NCBI RefSeq assembly: GCF_002210165.1
Contig: NZ_AQQP01000007.1
Location: 124,001 to 188,000, forward strand
DNA from: Phaeobacter sp. 22II1-1F12B
GTDB taxonomy: Bacteria; Pseudomonadota; Alphaproteobacteria; Rhodobacterales; Rhodobacteraceae
Length of the DNA: 64,000 nucleotides
Direction: 5' to 3'
Shown here: positions 54,515-62,868 of the stretch, piece after piece
Layout: every line of letters begins with the position of its first letter
Numbering within the stretch: the stretch's first letter is position 1
The notes under the pieces: generated by a model
Database searches by the model: none
The model's input: the letters and a program-made list of their open reading frames with translations, nothing else
What the model was told of the DNA's origin: nothing
Made by a program: the position numbers and the translations under genes

Positions 54515-56050
54515 ATGACCACCGAAGTACGCGTCCCGACGCTGGGCGAATCCGTGACCGAAGCGACCGTGGCGACCTGGTTCAAGAAACCGGGCGACCC
54601 GGTTGCGGTCGATGAAATGCTCTGCGAGTTGGAAACCGACAAGGTAACGGTCGAGGTTCCCAGCCCGATCGCCGGCGTCCTCGCTGATATCGTCGCGAAC
54701 GAAGGCGATACCGTGGGCGTCGACGCGCTCCTCGCCAATATCGCCGCCTCGGGCGAAGCAGGCGCCGAAACGGTCGAGGAACGCCCCTCGCAGAAAAAGC
54801 CCGAAGCCGACAAGAACGCGCCCTCCGAGGGCAGCGCCGAAACCATCGACGTGATGGTGCCGACGCTTGGTGAATCGGTCAGCGAGGCCACCGTTTCCAC
54901 GTGGTTCAAGAAAGCCGGCGACAGCGTCGAAGCGGATGAAATGCTCTGCGAGTTGGAAACCGACAAGGTCTCGGTCGAGGTGCCCGCCCCTGCCGCCGGC
55001 GTCCTGCAGGAAATCCTCAAGGGCGAAGGCGACACGGTCGAGGCTGGCGGCAAGCTGGCCGTCATGACCACTGGCGCAGGTGCCGCAGCGAAACCCGCCG
55101 CCGACTCCGCCCCGGCAGAACCCGCAGCCGCCCCCGCCAGTTCGGGCGGCAAGGACGTGGAAAACGCACCCTCCGCGCAAAAGGCGATGGCCGAGGCCGG
55201 TCTCAGCGCCGATCAGGTCACCGGTACGGGCCGCGATGGCCGCATCATGAAGGAAGACGTGCAAAAGGCGCTTGCCGCAGGCACCAGTGCCGCATCCGCA
55301 CCCGCCCCGGCGGCACAGGCCCCGCGCGCGCCCTCTCCGGCTGCTGATGCCGACCGCGAGGAACGGGTCAAGATGACCCGCCTGCGCCAGACCATCGCCC
55401 GCCGCCTGAAAGAGGCGCAGAACACCGCAGCCATGCTCACCACCTATAACGAGGTGGACATGACCGAGGTCATGGCGCTCCGGAACGAATACAAGGACCT
55501 GTTCGAGAAGAAGCACGGCGTGCGTCTCGGCTTTATGTCCTTCTTCACCAAAGCCTGCTGCCACGCGCTGAAAGAGGTGCCCGAGGTCAACGCCGAAATC
55601 GACGGCACCGACGTGGTCTACAAGAACTTCGTCCACATGGGCATCGCCGCCGGCACCCCCACCGGGCTTGTCGTGCCGGTCATCCGCGATGCGGATTCCA
55701 TGTCCTTCGCCGAGATAGAGAAAGCCATCGCCGAAAAGGGCAAGCGCGCCCGTGACGGCAAGCTCTCCATGGCGGAAATGCAGGGCGGCACCTTCACCAT
55801 CTCCAACGGTGGCGTCTATGGCTCGCTGATGTCCTCGCCAATCCTGAACCCCCCGCAGTCGGGCATCCTCGGCATGCACAAGATCCAGGACCGTCCGATG
55901 GTCATCAACGGAGAAATCAAGATCCGCCCGATGATGTACCTCGCGCTCTCCTACGATCACCGCATCGTCGACGGCAAAGGCGCCGTAACCTTCCTCGTCC
56001 GCGTCAAGGAAGCGCTGGAGGATCCCCGCCGCCTGTTAATGGATCTCTGA
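54515..56050 (+). CDS. sucB: 2-Oxoglutarate dehydrogenase E2 (dihydrolipoyl succinyltransferase), two lipoyl domains
   Basis: The 511-residue E2 has two N-terminal lipoyl domains instead of one: residues about 1-75 and 109-185, each with the lipoylation site ELETDKV. A linker and peripheral subunit-binding domain follow ([22 protein letters not shown]), then the catalytic domain with the catalytic histidine in YDHRIVDG. A 35-bp stretch around the lipoyl-lysine is identical in both domains (54611-54645 and 54935-54969). Two-domain forms occur in some alphaproteobacteria. It transfers succinyl groups to CoA. Confidence 0.96.
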   Translation: MTTEVRVPTLGESVTEATVATWFKKPGDPVAVDEMLCELETDKVTVEVPSPIAGVLADIVANEGDTVGVDALLANIAASGEAGAETVEERPSQKKPEADKNAPSEGSAETIDVMVPTLGESVSEATVSTWFKKAGDSVEADEMLCELETDKVSVEVPAPAAGVLQEILKGEGDTVEAGGKLAVMTTGAGAAAKPAADSAPAEPAAAPASSGGKDVENAPSAQKAMAEAGLSADQVTGTGRDGRIMKEDVQKALAAGTSAASAPAPAAQAPRAPSPAADADREERVKMTRLRQTIARRLKEAQNTAAMLTTYNEVDMTEVMALRNEYKDLFEKKHGVRLGFMSFFTKACCHALKEVPEVNAEIDGTDVVYKNFVHMGIAAGTPTGLVVPVIRDADSMSFAEIEKAIAEKGKRARDGKLSMAEMQGGTFTISNGGVYGSLMSSPILNPPQSGILGMHKIQDRPMVINGEIKIRPMMYLALSYDHRIVDGKGAVTFLVRVKEALEDPRRLLMDL

Positions 56051-56052
56051 TT

Positions 56053-56589
56053 ATGGACTCTGTGCTCTCGCAATTGGTTGAGCGGTTGTTCCAACCAATT
56101 GCGTTGGGCACTTTGACCCTATACCCAACAGCTATATTGTCCCATCAAGCGGGGTTCAGCAGTGAGCCGATGGTAGCTGGACAAGTTCCAGAATTTTTGA
56201 GTGACCCTATGACTAAAGCGATTATTTTTGCGATGGCTGCATTTCTCGTCGGCCAATTCGCGTCAGTTGTTGGACAATCAATTTTCACTCGTTTATTCAC
56301 GCGCATCGTGAAGCCCGACAAGAGCTTTTTTGCCAAGGTCAAAGAAGCAGATGATCCATTTATCGAAAAAAGGTACGACCATATCCGCTATCAGGTCGAC
56401 ATGCTGTGTGGCGGAATAGGTATTGGTTTGGTCGTGGCTTCTCTAACCGTGATCTTGTTTTGGCTCAGTGAAACTGGAGAGATTCCCTGGGCTGTAGTGT
56501 TTGGCTTTATGGGTGTCAGCATACTTTCATGGGGCGCAGCTCATTTTCACGCTCGTGAATTCTGGAAACATCTTAAGGAAGCGTCTTGA
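56053..56589 (+). CDS. Unrecognised membrane protein inserted after sucB
   Basis: The 178-residue protein has membrane segments at about 52-72 (KAIIFAMAAFLVGQFASVVGQ) and two near the C-terminus (GGIGIGLVVASLTVILFW, WAVVFGFMGVSILSWGA), with a charged loop between. Its DNA is clearly AT-richer than sucB and lpdA (for example TTG, ATT, GTT codons). It starts 2 bp after sucB and its stop overlaps a TTG start of the MAPEG gene, so it fits tightly between two native genes. It may have been acquired by transfer. Family unknown. Confidence 0.6.
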   Translation: MDSVLSQLVERLFQPIALGTLTLYPTAILSHQAGFSSEPMVAGQVPEFLSDPMTKAIIFAMAAFLVGQFASVVGQSIFTRLFTRIVKPDKSFFAKVKEADDPFIEKRYDHIRYQVDMLCGGIGIGLVVASLTVILFWLSETGEIPWAVVFGFMGVSILSWGAAHFHAREFWKHLKEAS

Positions 56590-56975
56590 CCACCGAACTC
56601 ACCGTCCTGACGCTTGCGGCGCTGCTCCAGTTCGCGCAGTTCCTGGTCTACTCGGCGCTTGCTAACAAGCAGGTCGGGCCGAAAAAGGCGCTTGGGCCAC
56701 GCGATACCAAGATCGAACTGGCAGGTTACGCGGGCCGCGCCCAGCGGGCCATGAACAACCATTTCGAAGGCCTGATCCTATTCACCATCGCGGTTTTCGT
56801 CGTCACCCTTGGGGGTCAGTCCACCGGCTTTACCCAAGGCTGCGCCTGGGTCTACCTGATCGCGCGCGTGCTCTATGTCCCCGCCTATCTCATGGGTCTT
56901 ACGCCCTGGCGCTCGGTCATCTGGTGCTTTGGCATCGGCGCGACGGTGCTGATGCTGCTGGCGGCGCTGGTCTGA
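56586..56975 (+). CDS. MAPEG-family membrane protein
   Basis: A 129-residue four-helix membrane protein with the MAPEG pattern RAQRAMNNHFEGLILFT and YVPAYLMGLTPWRSVIW. Family members include glutathione S-transferases and related membrane enzymes; bacterial ones are mostly uncharacterised. The best start is a TTG overlapping the preceding stop (TTGA); the family opening follows at once. Possibly its original ATG was lost when the upstream gene was inserted. Confidence 0.8.
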   Translation: MTTELTVLTLAALLQFAQFLVYSALANKQVGPKKALGPRDTKIELAGYAGRAQRAMNNHFEGLILFTIAVFVVTLGGQSTGFTQGCAWVYLIARVLYVPAYLMGLTPWRSVIWCFGIGATVLMLLAALV

Positions 56976-57015
56976 TGCGTATCCCCGGCCCCATACCCAA
57001 TCCATTCCCGGCCGC

Positions 57016-57059
57016 TGTACGGCCGGTGTACACATGCTGCACAGCCTGTGTACGGAAAT
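57016..57059. promoter_or_regulatory. 11-bp phased TGTAC repeat array upstream of lpdA
   Basis: TGTAC at 57016, TGTAC at 57027, TGCAC at 57038 and TGTAC at 57049 recur at exact 11-bp steps, 49 bp before the lpdA ATG. Two of the units read TGTACGG, as in the array near 1658. The shared period and motif suggest one DNA-binding factor acts at both sites. Its identity is unknown. Confidence 0.6.
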
Positions 57060-57101
57060 CACCCCCCCATTTCCGGCCACGTCTCGGATAAAGGAGAACA
57101 C

Positions 57102-58490
57102 ATGTCCAGCTACGACGTCATCATCATCGGCTCCGGCCCCGGCGGCTATGTCTGCGCCATTCGCTGCGCGCAACTGGGTCTCAAGGTGGCCTGTGTCGAA
57201 GGTCGTGAAACGCTTGGCGGCACCTGCCTGAACGTGGGCTGCATCCCCTCCAAGGCCCTGCTTCACGCCAGCCACATGCTGCACGAGGCCGAGCATAATT
57301 TCGCCGCGATGGGCCTCAAGGGCAAATCTCCCTCGGTCGACTGGAAACAGATGCTTTCTTACAAGCAGGACACCATCGACACCAACACCAAGGGCATCGA
57401 ATTCCTGTTCAAAAAGAACAAGGTAGACTGGATCAAGGGCTGGGCCAGCATCCCCGAGGCGGGCAAGGTCAAGGTCGGCGACGACGTGCACGAAGCCAAG
57501 AACATCATCATCGCCTCTGGCTCCGAGGTTTCCCCGCTCAAGGGTGTCGAGGTCGACGAGAAAGTCGTCGTGACCTCCACCGGCGCGCTGGAACTGACCA
57601 AGGTGCCGAAAAAGATGGTGGTGATCGGTGCGGGCGTCATCGGGCTCGAACTCGGTTCGGTCTACAAACGTCTGGGCGCCGAGGTAACGGTTATTGAATA
57701 CCTTGATGCGATCACCCCCGGGATGGACGGCGAAGTGCAGAAGACCTTCCAGCGTCTGCTGAAAAAGCAGGGCATGGAATTCGTCATGGGCGCCGCCGTT
57801 CAAAAGACCGAAGCGACCAAGACCAAGGCCAAGGTGACCTACAAGCTGAAAAAAGACGACAGCGAACACGAAATCGACGCCGACGTGGTGCTGCTAGCCA
57901 CAGGCCGCCGCCCCTATACCGAAGGTCTCGGTCTCGACAAGCTGGGCGTGGAAATGTCCGAGCGCGGCCAGATCAAGGTCGGCAAGGACTGGCAGACCAA
58001 CGTCAAGGGCATCTATGCCATCGGTGACTGTATCGACGGCCCGATGCTGGCTCACAAGGCCGAGGACGAAGGCATGGCCGCCGCCGAACAGGTCGCAGGC
58101 AAGCATGGTCATGTGAACTACGGCGTGATCCCCGGCGTGATTTACACCCACCCCGAGGTCGCCAATGTCGGCGAAACCGAGGAGACGCTGAAGAAAGAGG
58201 GACGCGCCTACAAGGTCGGCAAGTTCTCCTTCATGGGCAACGGCCGGGCCAAGGCGAATTTTGCCGCCGACGGGTTCGTCAAGATCATCGTCGACAAGGA
58301 AAGTGACCGCATCCTTGGTGCCCATATCATCGGGCCAAGCGCGGGCGACCTGATCCACGAAATCTGCGTCGCAATGGAATTCGGCGCCAGTGCCGAGGAT
58401 CTGGCGCTCACCTGCCACGCGCACCCGACCTATTCCGAGGCCGTGCGCGAAGCGGCGCTTGCCTGTGGCGACGGACCGATCCATTCCTGA
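57102..58490 (+). CDS. lpdA: Dihydrolipoyl dehydrogenase (E3)
   Basis: LpdA reoxidises dihydrolipoyl groups of 2-oxoglutarate dehydrogenase and of GcvH, using FAD and NAD. The 462-residue protein has [15 protein letters not shown], the redox disulfide in [13 protein letters not shown], the NAD loop [16 protein letters not shown], and the C-terminal histidine-glutamate region [21 protein letters not shown] precedes the ATG at 57102. The gap upstream holds a phased repeat array, so lpdA probably has its own promoter besides the suc transcript. Confidence 0.97.
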   Translation: MSSYDVIIIGSGPGGYVCAIRCAQLGLKVACVEGRETLGGTCLNVGCIPSKALLHASHMLHEAEHNFAAMGLKGKSPSVDWKQMLSYKQDTIDTNTKGIEFLFKKNKVDWIKGWASIPEAGKVKVGDDVHEAKNIIIASGSEVSPLKGVEVDEKVVVTSTGALELTKVPKKMVVIGAGVIGLELGSVYKRLGAEVTVIEYLDAITPGMDGEVQKTFQRLLKKQGMEFVMGAAVQKTEATKTKAKVTYKLKKDDSEHEIDADVVLLATGRRPYTEGLGLDKLGVEMSERGQIKVGKDWQTNVKGIYAIGDCIDGPMLAHKAEDEGMAAAEQVAGKHGHVNYGVIPGVIYTHPEVANVGETEETLKKEGRAYKVGKFSFMGNGRAKANFAADGFVKIIVDKESDRILGAHIIGPSAGDLIHEICVAMEFGASAEDLALTCHAHPTYSEAVREAALACGDGPIHS

Positions 58491-58523
58491 CGGCCCTCAG
58501 GCGCAGATTGCCAAGACAGTAAG

Positions 58524-58550
58524 AACCCCGGTATCACAGCCGGGGTTTTG
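58524..58550 (+). terminator. Terminator of lpdA
   Basis: AACCCCGG (58524-58531) and CCGGGGTT (58540-58547) form a perfect 8-bp stem with an 8-base loop, followed by TTG after TTTT. It closes the TCA gene series. Confidence 0.85.
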
Positions 58551-58568
58551 CATTTCAAAGGGGGATTG

Positions 58569-58928
58569 ATGTCCGGTACCGGCATCGCGAAAAGTCTGCT
58601 GGCCGTCTGGGCCGGGGTCTATGCGGCCTCGGTGCTGCAATTCCTGTTCCTTGAGCCCAGCGGCGACGGGTTCACCCGCGGCCTTAACCAGATCATGGCC
58701 TTCCTGTCATGGCAGATGCTGGCCGCGATCATCGGCTGCACCGCGTGGTTCATCGGGTGGAAACATAACCCTGCGCGCGGCCTGCGCATTCTGCTTAGGT
58801 TGCCTCTGATACTGGCCGTACTGCTCTTTGGCGGGCTGATCCTGCTGATCGCCTATGCCCGGCTGGCGCCACCGCCTGAGCGCCCGGTTCAGCCGCCCGA
58901 ACAGCCCGCAAAGACCGCAAAGCCCTGA
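58569..58928 (+). CDS. Small membrane protein
   Basis: A 119-residue protein with three hydrophobic helices (IAKSLLAVWAGVYAASVLQF, WQMLAAIIGCTAWFIGW, LPLILAVLLFGGLILLIA) and a proline-rich tail (PPPERPVQPPEQP). The ATG at 58569 has AAGGGGG upstream. Unrecognised; converges with the PPOX gene. Confidence 0.65.
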   Translation: MSGTGIAKSLLAVWAGVYAASVLQFLFLEPSGDGFTRGLNQIMAFLSWQMLAAIIGCTAWFIGWKHNPARGLRILLRLPLILAVLLFGGLILLIAYARLAPPPERPVQPPEQPAKTAKP

Positions 58929-58929
58929 A

Positions 58930-59535
58930 CTACCAGAGCGTTTCCGCCGCCCGCTTGGGCCATGCCTGATCATAGGGCGCCCCGCCCTCTTCGCCTTCAG
59001 TCATCTCGGCAAGTATGTCCCCTGCACTAGGCAAGTCTTCGGGCGCGGGCTCACCGGACCACAGGCCCGATCGCATCAGGGCGCGCGCACACTGGGTGTA
59101 AATCTCGGTAATGGAAATCACGATCACCGTCGCAGGCAGCCGCCCTTTTTTCTCGAACCGCTGCCGCAGTTCCGCGTCCGCGGAGAGCCGCGCAGTGCCG
59201 TTCACCCGCACCACCGTGTTCGATCCGGGCACCATGAACATCAGTGACACCCGCCCGTCCGTAACGATATTCCGAAGGGAATCCAGACGGTTATTCCCGC
59301 GCCAGTCGGGCATGGCCAGCGTGCCGGGGTCCAGCTCCATCACGCAGGGGCCATCATCGCCCCGGGGGCTGCCATCGGTGCCGCCTTCGCCCACCGTGGT
59401 CAGAACGCAAAGCTTCGAGGACATGATCCACTTGCGATAAAGCGGCGTCATCTGCCGCGCCACCTTGCGGATCGCCGCGCTTGGGGGCGTGCCGTAAAGC
59501 GCTTCGAGCGAGGCGATATCGTCAATCCAGTTCAT
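58930..59535 (-). CDS. Pyridoxamine 5'-phosphate oxidase-fold (PPOX) flavoprotein
   Basis: The 201-residue protein has the split-barrel PPOX signature with SSKLCVLTTVGEGGTDGSPRGD and DWRGNNRLDSLRNIVTDGRVSLMFMVPG, matching the TIGR04025/MSMEG_1061-type flavoproteins. These bind FMN or F420-like cofactors; the substrate is unknown. The ATG at 59535 overlaps the end of plsC by 14 bases. No strong ribosome-binding site is visible, so translational coupling is likely. Confidence 0.82.
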   Translation of the reverse strand: MNWIDDIASLEALYGTPPSAAIRKVARQMTPLYRKWIMSSKLCVLTTVGEGGTDGSPRGDDGPCVMELDPGTLAMPDWRGNNRLDSLRNIVTDGRVSLMFMVPGSNTVVRVNGTARLSADAELRQRFEKKGRLPATVIVISITEIYTQCARALMRSGLWSGEPAPEDLPSAGDILAEMTEGEEGGAPYDQAWPKRAAETLW

Positions 59536-60262
59536 TAAGATCAAACCCCGCTTCTTTCATCAACGCGTTCGAACCTGTCTCGACACGTTTTTCCAGCTCG
59601 GCCATGAACTCGGCCCGTGGCATGCCCGGCGCGATCGGGTCGAGAAACTCGACCACCGCAAGCCCCGGATAGCGCATGATCCCCTTGCGTGGCCAGAACA
59701 GCCCGACATTGGTCGCCGCCGGATAGCAGGGCTCTTCCAGCCCGTCATAAAGCAGCGCCGCCCCGACCTTATAAGGCAGCCGGACGCCGGGCGAGACCCG
59801 TGTGCCCTGCGGATAGATCACCAGCTGACCGGGGTCGACGAATTCGGCAGCCACGTCCTTGACCAGCTGCGCAATCGCCTTGCCGCGCTTTTTGCGATCC
59901 ACCGGGATACAGCCGATCCGCTTGGCATACAGCCCGATCACCGGCGTCCAGAGCAGCTCGCGTTTCATGATGAACTTGGCATGCGGCACGGCCTGAAAGA
60001 TCAGGAGGATATCAAGGAACGACTGGTGCTTGGCCGCGATGATGACTTCACCCGTGGGGACCGTGCCGCGCACTTCGCTGCGGATACCGACCAGCACCCG
60101 CGCCAGCCAGCGCGCCCATACGCAGAACAGCTTGCAGGCGCGACGCGCGGCCTTGCGAGAGAACAGCGCGAAGGGCGCGAAAACCAGCCCCAGAACCGCC
60201 ATCCCCGCATAGGCCAGGATGATGAACATCAGCGAGCGGAGCCAGCGGAACGCGTGGGACAT
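59522..60262 (-). CDS. plsC: 1-Acyl-sn-glycerol-3-phosphate acyltransferase family
   Basis: The 246-residue membrane protein has an N-terminal helix and the acyltransferase blocks AAKHQSFLDI (HX4D) and LVIYPQGTRVSPG. PlsC makes phosphatidate from lysophosphatidate. Its ATG overlaps the ftsX stop by one base, so it is co-translated with ftsEX. The family also contains lyso-ornithine lipid acyltransferases (OlsA), which I cannot exclude. Confidence 0.82.
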   Translation of the reverse strand: MSHAFRWLRSLMFIILAYAGMAVLGLVFAPFALFSRKAARRACKLFCVWARWLARVLVGIRSEVRGTVPTGEVIIAAKHQSFLDILLIFQAVPHAKFIMKRELLWTPVIGLYAKRIGCIPVDRKKRGKAIAQLVKDVAAEFVDPGQLVIYPQGTRVSPGVRLPYKVGAALLYDGLEEPCYPAATNVGLFWPRKGIMRYPGLAVVEFLDPIAPGMPRAEFMAELEKRVETGSNALMKEAGFDLNELD

Positions 60263-61161
60263 CAGCTTATCTCCTCAAGCCTGCGCCGGGCCGCGAACCA
60301 CGTCGCGGCAAAAGCCACCAGCGCCCCAAGGATCGGGATCAGCAGCGGCGCGAACCAGCCCGCCCCCTGAAAACCAAGCCCGGTCAGGAACCCGCCCGCA
60401 TCAGATGTTTCGGGGAGCAAAAGGACACCGGCCATGCCAAACGCCACCCCTGCCGCCGCCCCGATCAAGGCACGGAGGGTGAAACGGCGAACGAAAGCCT
60501 GCGCGATATAGCTGTCGCGCGCGCCGACCAGCCGCAGCACAAGGATCACCTGCGCATTCGCCGCCAGCGCCGCATTGGCCGCCAGCGTGATCATCGCCGC
60601 CGTCGCCCCACCGATCAGCAGGATCGAGAACACCCCAAGCCGCCGCAGGCTGTTCGCCGCCTCGACCAGCGGACGCCGCCAGCGGGTATGGTCGTCCAGC
60701 ACCGCTCCGGGTACTTCGGCGGCAAGACGCAGGCGCAGACCTTCGGCGTCATAGCCTTCGTCGTCTTCGATCACTTCGATCAACTGCGGCACCGGCAGGC
60801 TGTCGAGCGGCAGATCGGCCCCGAACCACGGGGCCAGCAGGGCCGCCTGTTCCTCGTCACTCAGAGCCCGTGCGCTCGCGATGCCCGGCGTCTGTTCCAG
60901 CACCGCAAGTGCCGCACTAGTCTGGGCCGCTTTCTGGTCCGCCGGCGCGCTGATGCGCAGCGTCGCGCTGCGGGCCAGCTCATCCGACCAGCGATCCGCC
61001 AGCCGCCCCGCCGCCAGCGACAGGGCCAGCGCGAAAACCGCGAGGAAGGCCATCGCGGCCGAGGCAAACAACGTCAGATGCGCGGTAAAGCCCGAGGGCG
61101 GCACGACCCGGTCGGCCTGCGCATCGCCCAGCAAAAGCGAACGGATACGACCATTGCTCAC
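60262..61161 (-). CDS. ftsX: Cell division permease-like protein FtsX
   Basis: A 299-residue membrane protein with an N-terminal helix, a periplasmic domain (ARALSDEEQAALLAPWFG) and three C-terminal helices including LILGALVAFAATWFAA. It is the membrane partner of FtsE and transmits a signal to cell-wall hydrolases at division. Its ATG overlaps the ftsE stop by 4 bases (ATGA). The periplasmic region is family-divergent, so the name rests partly on synteny. Confidence 0.85.
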   Translation of the reverse strand: MSNGRIRSLLLGDAQADRVVPPSGFTAHLTLFASAAMAFLAVFALALSLAAGRLADRWSDELARSATLRISAPADQKAAQTSAALAVLEQTPGIASARALSDEEQAALLAPWFGADLPLDSLPVPQLIEVIEDDEGYDAEGLRLRLAAEVPGAVLDDHTRWRRPLVEAANSLRRLGVFSILLIGGATAAMITLAANAALAANAQVILVLRLVGARDSYIAQAFVRRFTLRALIGAAAGVAFGMAGVLLLPETSDAGGFLTGLGFQGAGWFAPLLIPILGALVAFAATWFAARRRLEEIS

Positions 61162-61835
61162 AGGTCCGACCCCGCCAGTTGCAGCCTGCGGTTGGAAATC
61201 CGCAGCACCCGCGCCTGAACCTGGCTCTTGGCGGCCCGGATCAGCGCCAGATCGTGGCTCGCGATCAGCACGGTCTTACCCATCTTGTTCAACTCCACCA
61301 GCAGATGCAGCAGGCGTTGCGACATCTCCCAGTCCACGTTCCCGGTCGGCTCGTCCGCCAGCACCACGTCGGGCGACATGATGACCGCCCGCGCCAGTGC
61401 CGCGCGCTGCCGCTCACCGCCCGAGAGTTCCGGCGGCAGGGCATCGGCGCGCCCGGAAAGCCCGACCCATTTCATCAATTCGGCAAGGTTCTCGCTCTCG
61501 GCGCGCTTGTCGCGGCCCGAAACGGTCAGCGGCAGCGCGATATTATCGGCAACCGGCAGATGGTCGAGAAACTTGCAATCCTGATGCACGACACCGATCC
61601 GGCGACGCATCAGCGCGGTCTGGTCGCGATCAAGGCGGCGCATGTCCGCGTCGAACACCTTGACGGTGCCATGGGTCGGCAAAAGCGCCCCATAACACAG
61701 TTTCATCAGGGTGGTCTTGCCCGCGCCCGAAGGGCCGGTCAGAAAGTGAAACGACCCGGGCATCAGGCGCACGGATACGTCGCTCAGCAGCTCGCCACCG
61801 CCATAGCTGTAGCCCACATTTTCCAGCTCGATCAC
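61158..61835 (-). CDS. ftsE: Cell division ATP-binding protein FtsE
   Basis: The 225-residue ABC ATPase shows Walker A TGPSGAGKTTLMKLCYG, Q-loop HQDCKFLDHLPVADNIALP, signature LSGGERQRAALARA and Walker B VVLADEPTGNVD. The start is the GTG in VIELENVGYSYGGGE with GGGGGT upstream; the family begins here, and 18 upstream in-frame residues are not coding-like. FtsEX regulates peptidoglycan hydrolases at the septum. Confidence 0.93.
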   Translation of the reverse strand: MIELENVGYSYGGGELLSDVSVRLMPGSFHFLTGPSGAGKTTLMKLCYGALLPTHGTVKVFDADMRRLDRDQTALMRRRIGVVHQDCKFLDHLPVADNIALPLTVSGRDKRAESENLAELMKWVGLSGRADALPPELSGGERQRAALARAVIMSPDVVLADEPTGNVDWEMSQRLLHLLVELNKMGKTVLIASHDLALIRAAKSQVQARVLRISNRRLQLAGSDL

Positions 61836-62018
61836 GAAAGACCCCCTGTACGCCCCGGGTCTTTTGCCTGACTGTCCCGGCAGATTCAATGCCGATTGGT
61901 CACGGTCGATTCATCGCTCTGGTTTCGTTGAGAATTCGACTTTGCGCAGCGACTCAACACGGCCTATGATAGCGAAAACGAAAAATCGGCAGGCATTTCC
62001 CAAGGAGCTGAGCGCCAT

Positions 62019-62852
62019 ATGCGAATAATTTGCCCCAATTGCGGCGCGCAATATGAGGTGCCCGATGAGGTCATCCCTCTCGACGGGCGCGACGTGCAAT
62101 GCTCCAATTGCGGCGATACCTGGTACCAGACCCATCCCGACGCCATGCTCGACCAGGAGCTCGCAGGCGATGACAGCGACGGGCTGCCCGAAGCCGCGCC
62201 CGAGTCCATGCCCGCGCCGCCCCAGTTCGAAACGGAATCCGAGATCGAGGAAGAGCTCGACATGGAATCCGATATCGACGAGGTGCCCGACGTGCTGCGC
62301 GAACGTGCGGCCCAGCCGCGCCGCGAGCTAAGCCCGGATGTTGCCGACATACTCCGCTCCGAAGCCGAACACGAAGCGCGGCTCCGCGAGGCCGAGAGCA
62401 GCGTTTTCGAAAGCCAGGGAGAACTGGGGCTCGAAGAAGCGCCCGCCACCGACACCGTCCGCCGGGTACGCGAAGCGCGCGAACGCATGGCGCTGATGCG
62501 CGGCAAGACCGCCGATGCCCAGCCCACGCTGACACCGGACGAAGCGCCCTCACGCAAGCAGTTCCTGCCCGATATCGACGAGCTGAATTCAAGCCTGCGT
62601 GCCGAAGGCCCCGGTGGCAAGACCGCCGATCTGCCGGTGCGCCACCAGTCCAGCGAAAAATCGAGACGCGGTTTCGGCCGCGGCTTTACGCTTATGCTGC
62701 TGGTGGCCGCGATCCTCGTGCTGGTCTACGTGAATGCCGACCGCATTGCGACGAACCTGCCGGCGCTGCGCCCGACGCTCGAAGCTTACGTCGCATTCAT
62801 CAACGAAGCACGTCTCTGGCTTGATACGCACATCCGGCAGCTGACTCCCTGA
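62019..62852 (+). CDS. Zinc-ribbon (MJ0042-type) membrane protein
   Basis: The 277-residue protein opens with a zinc ribbon, MRIICPNCGAQYEVPDEVIP and QCSNCGDTW: two CxxC pairs. A long acidic, disordered middle follows, and a single membrane helix lies near the C-terminus (GFTLMLLVAAILVLVYVNADR). Such proteins are common in alphaproteobacteria next to ftsE. AAGGAG lies 11 bases before the ATG. A role in envelope or division regulation is only a guess from position. Confidence 0.85.
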   Translation: MRIICPNCGAQYEVPDEVIPLDGRDVQCSNCGDTWYQTHPDAMLDQELAGDDSDGLPEAAPESMPAPPQFETESEIEEELDMESDIDEVPDVLRERAAQPRRELSPDVADILRSEAEHEARLREAESSVFESQGELGLEEAPATDTVRRVREARERMALMRGKTADAQPTLTPDEAPSRKQFLPDIDELNSSLRAEGPGGKTADLPVRHQSSEKSRRGFGRGFTLMLLVAAILVLVYVNADRIATNLPALRPTLEAYVAFINEARLWLDTHIRQLTP

Positions 62853-62868
62853 TCGGACGCCCCCACCG

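Noticed and set aside
51563-55960. Very long open frame on the minus strand opposite sucA and sucB
   Set aside because: It is a mirror effect of GC-rich codon use. The plus strand encodes clear SucA and SucB with ribosome-binding sites, and the mirror translation shows no family signature.
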